Below, one piece after another: positions 43,787-47,450 of a stretch of 47,450 bases of DNA (position 1 is the first letter of the stretch; each line of letters starts with the position of its first letter). The notes under the pieces are model-generated. The model was not told the DNA's origin and searched no databases. It saw nothing but the letters and a program-made list of their open reading frames with translations. The position numbers were made by a program, and so were the translations under genes. Source of the DNA: Candidatus Acetatifactor stercoripullorum (GTDB taxonomy: Bacteria; Bacillota; Clostridia; Lachnospirales; Lachnospiraceae); NCBI GenBank assembly GCA_019114005.1, contig DXGH01000023.1:1-47450 (forward strand). The letters run 5' to 3'.

Positions 43787-44656
43787 ATGCTAAAGGTGGC
43801 GTTACTGCAGATTCTCCCGGGAGCTTCCCGGGAGGAAAATCACAAAATTGGAATGGAATGGTGCCGCAAGGCCAAGAAACAGGGTGCAGATATCGCACTG
43901 TTTCCCGAAATGTGGAGCAGCGGCTATCAGATTTCAGAGGATGTGGAGAAACTCAGGCAGGAGGCTGTTTCGGCGGACGGCGAGTTTGTTATGTCCTTTG
44001 GCCGTCTGGCAAAGGAGCTTGATATGGCTATAGCAGTAACCTTTTTGGAGCGTCACGAGCCGCTTCCCAGAAACACGATGGCGCTATTTGACCGCCATGG
44101 GAAAAAGGTCCTGGAATATGCCAAGGTGCATACCTGTGATTTTGGGGAGGAATGCAGGCTCACTGCAGGAGATGATTTTTATGTGACGGATCTGGATACA
44201 GCGGAGGGAATGGTAAAGATCGGCGCCATGATCTGCTTTGACAGGGAATTTCCCGAGAGCGCCAGAATCCTTATGCTGAAGGGGGCGGAAATCGTGCTTG
44301 TGCCCAATGCCTGTCCTATGGAGATCAACCGTCTTTCCCAGCTGCGGGGCAGAGCCTACGAAAATATGATGGGAATTGCCACCTGTAATTATCCTGAAGG
44401 CTGGCCGGACTGCAACGGGCATTCCTCCGCCTTTGACGGCGTCGCCTATCTGCCGGAGCTTGCTGATTCCAGGGACACCTGCATTTTGGAGGCTGGGGAG
44501 GAGGAAGGGATTTACTGTGCGGAATTTGATCTGGATATGCTGCGAAGGTACCGCCGCGAGGAGGTTCACGGCAATGCTTACCGGCATCCTGAAAAATATC
44601 AGCTATTGATCTCTCAGGAGGTCACAGAACCCTTTGTGAGGGAAAAAAGGTTTTGA
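43787..44656 (+). CDS. Carbon-nitrogen hydrolase (nitrilase superfamily)
   Basis: This is a 289-residue amidase-type enzyme. The complete catalytic triad is visible: Glu41 in LFPEMWSSGY, Lys113 in EYAKVHTCDFGEE and Cys150 in GAMICFDREFPES. The substrate cannot be named; the family includes omega-amidases, carbamoyl-putrescine amidases and beta-ureidopropionases. An inverted repeat with perfect 9-bp arms (CTCCCGGGA/TCCCGGGAG, 43814-43834) lies 27 bases into the gene. It could form a hairpin near the start of translation. Start ATG 43787. Confidence 0.9.
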   Translation: MLKVALLQILPGASREENHKIGMEWCRKAKKQGADIALFPEMWSSGYQISEDVEKLRQEAVSADGEFVMSFGRLAKELDMAIAVTFLERHEPLPRNTMALFDRHGKKVLEYAKVHTCDFGEECRLTAGDDFYVTDLDTAEGMVKIGAMICFDREFPESARILMLKGAEIVLVPNACPMEINRLSQLRGRAYENMMGIATCNYPEGWPDCNGHSSAFDGVAYLPELADSRDTCILEAGEEEGIYCAEFDLDMLRRYRREEVHGNAYRHPEKYQLLISQEVTEPFVREKRF

Positions 44657-44668
44657 GAGGAAATGGAA

Positions 44669-45088
44669 ATGCGCACTGTAGTGTATGACGCTTTGCCGGA
44701 AGAGGCAAGAAAAATCAGAGAAATGGTTTTTATGCAGGAGCAGGGATTTGAAGAGGAATTTGATACAATCGATGATTATGCAAAGCATTTGATTTTATTT
44801 GACGGCGAAGTGGCGGCCGGAACCTGCCGCTTCTTTTTGGACCGGGAGCGGAAGCAATATGTCATTGGCCGGATAGCGGTGCTTAGGCAGTATAGAGGAC
44901 AGCATTTGGGCGCAGAGCTGTTGGAACAGGCTGAGATACAGATAAAGAGAGCCGGGGGCGAGACCGTGATTTTGCATGCACAGAAACAGGCAGAGCCCTT
45001 TTATGAAAAACAGGGCTATGCGGAATACGGCGCTCCTGATTTTGAGGAGGGCTGCCCTCATGTGTGGATGTTTAAAAAGCTGAACTGA
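44669..45088 (+). CDS. GNAT-family N-acetyltransferase
   Basis: This 139-residue acetyl-CoA-dependent acetyltransferase carries the V-x-x-x-x-R-G-x-G/H acetyl-CoA loop in IAVLRQYRGQHLGAELL (the ElaA-like type) and a C-terminal AEPFYEKQGYAEYG motif of the GNAT fold. The target is unknown. ATG 44669 is preferred because AGAGG (44656-44660) lies eight bases upstream; ATG 44663 is only two bases from it. Twelve bases separate it from the convergent HxlR gene. Confidence 0.88.
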   Translation: MRTVVYDALPEEARKIREMVFMQEQGFEEEFDTIDDYAKHLILFDGEVAAGTCRFFLDRERKQYVIGRIAVLRQYRGQHLGAELLEQAEIQIKRAGGETVILHAQKQAEPFYEKQGYAEYGAPDFEEGCPHVWMFKKLN

Positions 45089-45100
45089 TTTTCCCCTCTG

Positions 45101-45418
45101 TTAAAACTTTTGCTGGTATTGGGTTCCCCACTCCACCATGGCGTCAAGAATGGGCTTCAGACTGTAGCCGGTTTCCGTCAGTGTGTATTCCACCCGGGGT
45201 GGCACTTCGGCATATACCTTGCGGGTGAGAAGTCCGCTTTCCTCCATGGAACGGAGATTCGCGGTCAAGACCTTCTGGGATATGTTTCCCACAGACCGCT
45301 TTAATTCCCCGAAACGCTTTGTGCCCTCCAGCAAATCGCGGATGATCAGTACCTTCCAGCGGTCGCTGATGAGCATAAGAGTGGTTTCCACAGGGCATGC
45401 AGGCAATGTTTTTTCCAT
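45101..45418 (-). CDS. HxlR-family winged-helix regulator
   Basis: This is a 105-residue transcription factor. It has the HxlR N-terminal CPVETTL motif with a redox- or electrophile-reactive cysteine (C8), a winged helix-turn-helix (FGELKRSVGNISQKVLTANLRSM) and the PPRVEYTLTETG wing. Characterised members such as HypR, YodB and HxlR sense hypochlorite, quinones or formaldehyde; which signal applies here is unknown. The ATG at 45418 has GGAGG seven bases upstream. It is divergent from the macrodomain-SirTM operon and is the likely regulator of it (inference from position and repeats). Confidence 0.92.
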   Translation of the reverse strand: MEKTLPACPVETTLMLISDRWKVLIIRDLLEGTKRFGELKRSVGNISQKVLTANLRSMEESGLLTRKVYAEVPPRVEYTLTETGYSLKPILDAMVEWGTQYQQKF

Positions 45419-45451
45419 AGACAGACCTCCAATTTCTATTTGTTTCCAAAA

Positions 45452-45470
45452 GGCAAGTACTATAACAAAA
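45452..45470 (-). promoter_or_regulatory. Candidate promoter and operator of the hxlR-type gene
   Basis: On the reverse strand, TGTTATAGT is an extended -10 element (TGn-TATAGT), followed by ACTTGCC. The adjoining GTACTTGC is close to GTACTTAAC in the macrodomain promoter, suggesting the regulator binds both sides. No good -35 box is visible. Confidence 0.4.
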
Positions 45471-45539
45471 TGCTTTTAATTTCTTTTTTGACTTTATGAA
45501 CACATTATAATTCTATATGCAAAAGAAAACAAGAAGCAG

Positions 45540-45562
45540 AACCGGCAGCCGCCGGTTTTTTT
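45540..45562 (+). terminator. Orphan terminator-like hairpin in the hxlR-macrodomain spacer
   Basis: AACCGGC (45540-45546) pairs with GCCGGTT (45551-45557) around AGCC and is followed by seven T residues. No coding sequence precedes it on this strand. It may end a short transcript from a TATAAT-containing region (45506-45511), or insulate the macrodomain promoter from transcription coming from upstream. Confidence 0.5.
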
Positions 45563-45591
45563 AATGGCTTTGGGGAAAAGGATATAAAAGG

Positions 45592-45659
45592 GTTACCTTT
45601 GTGGGGAGTAAGTTACCAAAAAGTGCGTACTTAACAGGGGCGAAAATACGGTCTATAAT
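45592..45659 (+). promoter_or_regulatory. Promoter and HxlR operator candidate of macrodomain-sirTM
   Basis: TTAACA (45631-45636) and TATAAT (45654-45659) are spaced by exactly 17 bases. Direct repeats of GTTACC lie at 45592-45597 and 45612-45617. TAAGT (45609-45613) and ACTTA (45629-45633) form an inverted repeat that overlaps the -35 box. HxlR-family dimers usually bind such repeats near the -35, so this is a likely operator, though whether it represses or activates cannot be read from sequence. Confidence 0.6.
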
Positions 45660-45703
45660 CATTTTACAGATGGGAAGCTAAGAAAGGAAAGAGGTGCACG
45701 ATC

Positions 45704-46495
45704 ATGACACATGACCAGAAACGGATTTATCTGATCCGCCAACTGCTGGCAGAGAAACCGGAATATGAAAAAATTCCTATTCCGGCACAGGAGAAAGAGC
45801 AAAAGGACCTGCTGCGCAGTCTGATGAATGTGCGTATGCCAAAGCCGGTCAGCCAGGAGTTTTTAAAAATACAGGACGAATATTTGCACAGGGAATGTGA
45901 GCTTCGGGGCGTTGTTGACAGTGCCCTTTTGTCTCCTGTCCCTTCAGATCACAGGCTTATTTTATGGCAGGGGGATATTACCACCTTAAAGGCCGACGCC
46001 ATTGTCAATGCCGCCAACAGTGCGCTGCTTGGCTGCTTTCATCCCCTCCATTCCTGTATTGATAACATCATCCATTCCCGAAGCGGTATCCAGCTGAGGC
46101 TCTTATGCAATGAGATCATGAAAAAACAGGGACATGAGGAGCCCACAGGGAAGGCCAAAATCACGCCTGCCTTCAATCTGCCTGCAAAATATATTCTGCA
46201 CACGGTGGGGCCTATTATTTACGGCGGTGTAACGAAACGGGACTGTGAATTGCTTGCGTCCTGCTATCGCTCCTGTCTGGAGCTGGCAGTGGAAAAGGAC
46301 TGCAGAAGCATTGCCTTCTGCTGTATTTCTACGGGAGAGTTTCACTTTCCCAATGAGCAGGCGGCTGAACTTGCAGTGGAGACAGTAAAATCCTTTTTGG
46401 ATGCAGGTGATTATAATATTCGCGTCATATTCAATGTATTTAAGGATATGGACAGGGAAATCTATGAAAGAATTCTGGGGGTGGACAGATGTTAA
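45704..46495 (+). CDS. Zinc-type macrodomain protein-ADP-ribose hydrolase
   Basis: This is predicted to remove mono-ADP-ribose from proteins modified by the neighbouring sirtuin. The 263-residue protein has a helical N-terminal extension (1-85), then the macrodomain. The ADP-ribose loop DAIVNAANSALLGCFHPLH is followed by the zinc ligands of the SirTM-linked subgroup, probably C111, H116 and C118, in GCFHPLHSCIDN. The second loop CISTGEFHFPNEQAA carries the phosphate-binding glycine. ATG 45704 has AAAGAGG nearby. Its last seven bases overlap the SirTM gene, which signals translational coupling. The zinc-site reading follows knowledge of SauMacro/SpyMacro. Confidence 0.93.
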   Translation: MTHDQKRIYLIRQLLAEKPEYEKIPIPAQEKEQKDLLRSLMNVRMPKPVSQEFLKIQDEYLHRECELRGVVDSALLSPVPSDHRLILWQGDITTLKADAIVNAANSALLGCFHPLHSCIDNIIHSRSGIQLRLLCNEIMKKQGHEEPTGKAKITPAFNLPAKYILHTVGPIIYGGVTKRDCELLASCYRSCLELAVEKDCRSIAFCCISTGEFHFPNEQAAELAVETVKSFLDAGDYNIRVIFNVFKDMDREIYERILGVDRC

Positions 46496-47340
46496 AGCGT
46501 GAAAGTGGAATGAGAGGTGCCATAGGGCAGCTTCGGGAAGCGCTTGACCATGCGGACGCCGTTTTAATCGGCGCAGGCGCCGGGCTTTCTACCTCGGCTG
46601 GCTTTGTGTACAGCGGAGAAAGATTTCATCAGTACTTTGGGGACTTTGCAGAAAAGTATGGCTTTCACGATATGTATTCCGGGGGCTTTTACCCTTATGA
46701 CACCCTGGAAGAGTACTGGGCTTACTGGAGCCGGTATATTTTTATCAACCGCTATCAGGACGCGCCAAAGCCGGTGTACCAGGACTTGTATCAGCTGATA
46801 GAGGATAAGGATTATTTTGTCCTTACCACCAATGTGGACCACTGCTTCCAAAAGGCCGGATTTGATAAGAAGCGGCTGTTTTATACCCAGGGGGACTACG
46901 GACTGTGGCAGTGCTCCAAACCCTGTCACGACAAGACCTATGACAACGAGGAAACAGTCCGAAGGATGATGGAGCGGCAGAGGGATATGCGTGTACCCAC
47001 AGATTTGATCCCTCATTGCCCGGTCTGCGGCGAGCCTATGACCATGAATCTGCGGGCGGACAATTCCTTTGTCCAGGACCAGGGCTGGTATCAGGCTTCG
47101 GAAAGGTATAGTGATTTTGTCAGAAGGCATGAAAATATGCGAGTGCTTTATCTGGAACTGGGAGTAGGCATGAATACCCCGGGCATAGTGAAATTTTCCT
47201 TCTGGAGAATGACAGCGGAGAATCCCAAGGCGGTTTATGCCTGCGTCAACCTGGGAGAAGCCGGCGCGCCAAAAGAAATTGCCAGTCGCTCGATCTGCAT
47301 TGACGGGGATATTGGCGAAGTATTAAAAAAATTAAAATGA
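46489..47340 (+). CDS. Class M sirtuin (SirTM) protein ADP-ribosyl transferase
   Basis: SirTM transfers ADP-ribose from NAD+ to proteins, in known cases to a lipoylated GcvH-like carrier, rather than deacylating them. The NAD-binding loop is GAGAGLSTSAG (28-38). TTNVDHCF gives Asn115 and Asp117, and YTQGDYGLWQC has Gln134 where ordinary sirtuins carry the catalytic His. These positions are offset by about three from N118, D120 and Q137 of the characterised staphylococcal/streptococcal enzymes. The zinc cysteines are C142, C146, C177 and C180. At 283 residues it is normal length. It overlaps the macrodomain gene. GcvH-L and LplA2 are not seen downstream in the 110 bases available. Confidence 0.9.
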   Translation: MLKRESGMRGAIGQLREALDHADAVLIGAGAGLSTSAGFVYSGERFHQYFGDFAEKYGFHDMYSGGFYPYDTLEEYWAYWSRYIFINRYQDAPKPVYQDLYQLIEDKDYFVLTTNVDHCFQKAGFDKKRLFYTQGDYGLWQCSKPCHDKTYDNEETVRRMMERQRDMRVPTDLIPHCPVCGEPMTMNLRADNSFVQDQGWYQASERYSDFVRRHENMRVLYLELGVGMNTPGIVKFSFWRMTAENPKAVYACVNLGEAGAPKEIASRSICIDGDIGEVLKKLK

Positions 47341-47363
47341 AAAGAAGCAGGTTCAGTTTCTGC

Positions 47364-47450
47364 TATGGACGCTGTGTATTGATGAAAGAAATATAAAAGA
47401 GCCAAATAGCCGAAAAAGTAACTGCCAAAATGCCGAAAATGTATTTGCCA
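47364..47450 (-). CDS. Possible 3' end of a membrane protein entering from the right edge
   Basis: Read on the reverse strand from the window edge, the DNA encodes GKYIFGILAVTFSAIW and continues with hydrophobic residues, ending near 47364. This looks like a C-terminal membrane span of a convergent gene truncated by the window. The exact stop depends on a few edge bases. The same DNA shows two imperfect 23-base tandem copies (47401-47423, 47424-47446), which may simply reflect repeated hydrophobic codons. Confidence 0.25.

Noticed and set aside
1..47450. CRISPR arrays, tRNA or rRNA genes, insertion sequences, phage or toxin-antitoxin genes
   Set aside because: None was seen on either strand: no regular repeat-spacer pattern, no transposase or integrase motif, and no cloverleaf recognised by eye.

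Overview
The window comes from the chromosome of a spore-forming, anaerobic Firmicute, most likely a Lachnospiraceae member (inference). The grounds are a spoIID gene beside a SpoIIQ-like gene, a SipL-type SPOCS/LysM spore-envelope gene, an isoleucine T-box leader, an NAD-dependent (PyrK/PyrD type 1B) pyrimidine branch, consensus sigma-A promoters, AGGAGG-type ribosome binding sites, and families typical of that group (DUF6056, DUF5688, DUF1934). No tRNA, rRNA, CRISPR array, insertion sequence or prophage gene was recognised. Most of the window is ordinary core genome.

Layout, left to right. (a) 1-5221: a sigma-A promoter and Ile T-box control a type-2 isoleucyl-tRNA synthetase, followed by a terminator and a DUF6056-like membrane protein. 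(b) 5307-12233: glycogen phosphorylase, a calcineurin-type phosphoesterase lipoprotein, a small reverse-strand membrane protein, an aconitase-superfamily hydratase and an SseB-like protein. (c) 12234-15574: a structured intergenic region with a terminator, an EF-hand-like protein, then SpoIID and SpoIIQ-like proteins, both with altered active-site motifs. (d) 15587-21411: an amidohydrolase, a GH9-like lipoprotein, the peptidoglycan precursor pair ddl-murF, and convergent plsC. (e) 21517-26570: a PrcB-like lipoprotein, the pyrC-pyrK-pyrD operon, and sipL. (f) 26630-30654: a reverse-strand alpha-helical protein, ispE with an FCD-type GntR regulator, a small exported protein, murI and a DUF1934 protein. 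(g) 30699-39365: a membrane-anchored protein, cardiolipin synthase, an FKBP/trigger-factor-like lipoprotein, asnS, a PcsB-like NlpC/P60 hydrolase, nfo and recQ. (h) 39530-45088: a DUF5688 protein, a histidine phosphatase, methylglyoxal synthase, a GH28 enzyme, and HD-domain, nitrilase and GNAT proteins.

The most notable locus is at the right end (45101-47340). A reverse-strand HxlR-family redox/electrophile-type regulator faces a two-gene operon encoding a zinc-type macrodomain ADP-ribosyl hydrolase and a class M sirtuin (SirTM), an ADP-ribosyl transferase. A TTAACA-N17-TATAAT promoter drives the operon, and an inverted/direct repeat overlapping its -35 box is a candidate HxlR operator. This looks like a compact, stress-controlled, reversible protein ADP-ribosylation module. 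The usual lipoyl-carrier partners (GcvH-L, LplA2) are not in the window.

The gene sets cooperate in envelope and spore formation (murF, ddl, murI, plsC, cls, spoIID, SpoIIQ-like, sipL, PcsB-like), translation (ileS, asnS), DNA repair (nfo, recQ) and pyrimidine and isoprenoid synthesis. All functions were read from sequence motifs by eye; no database search was run.
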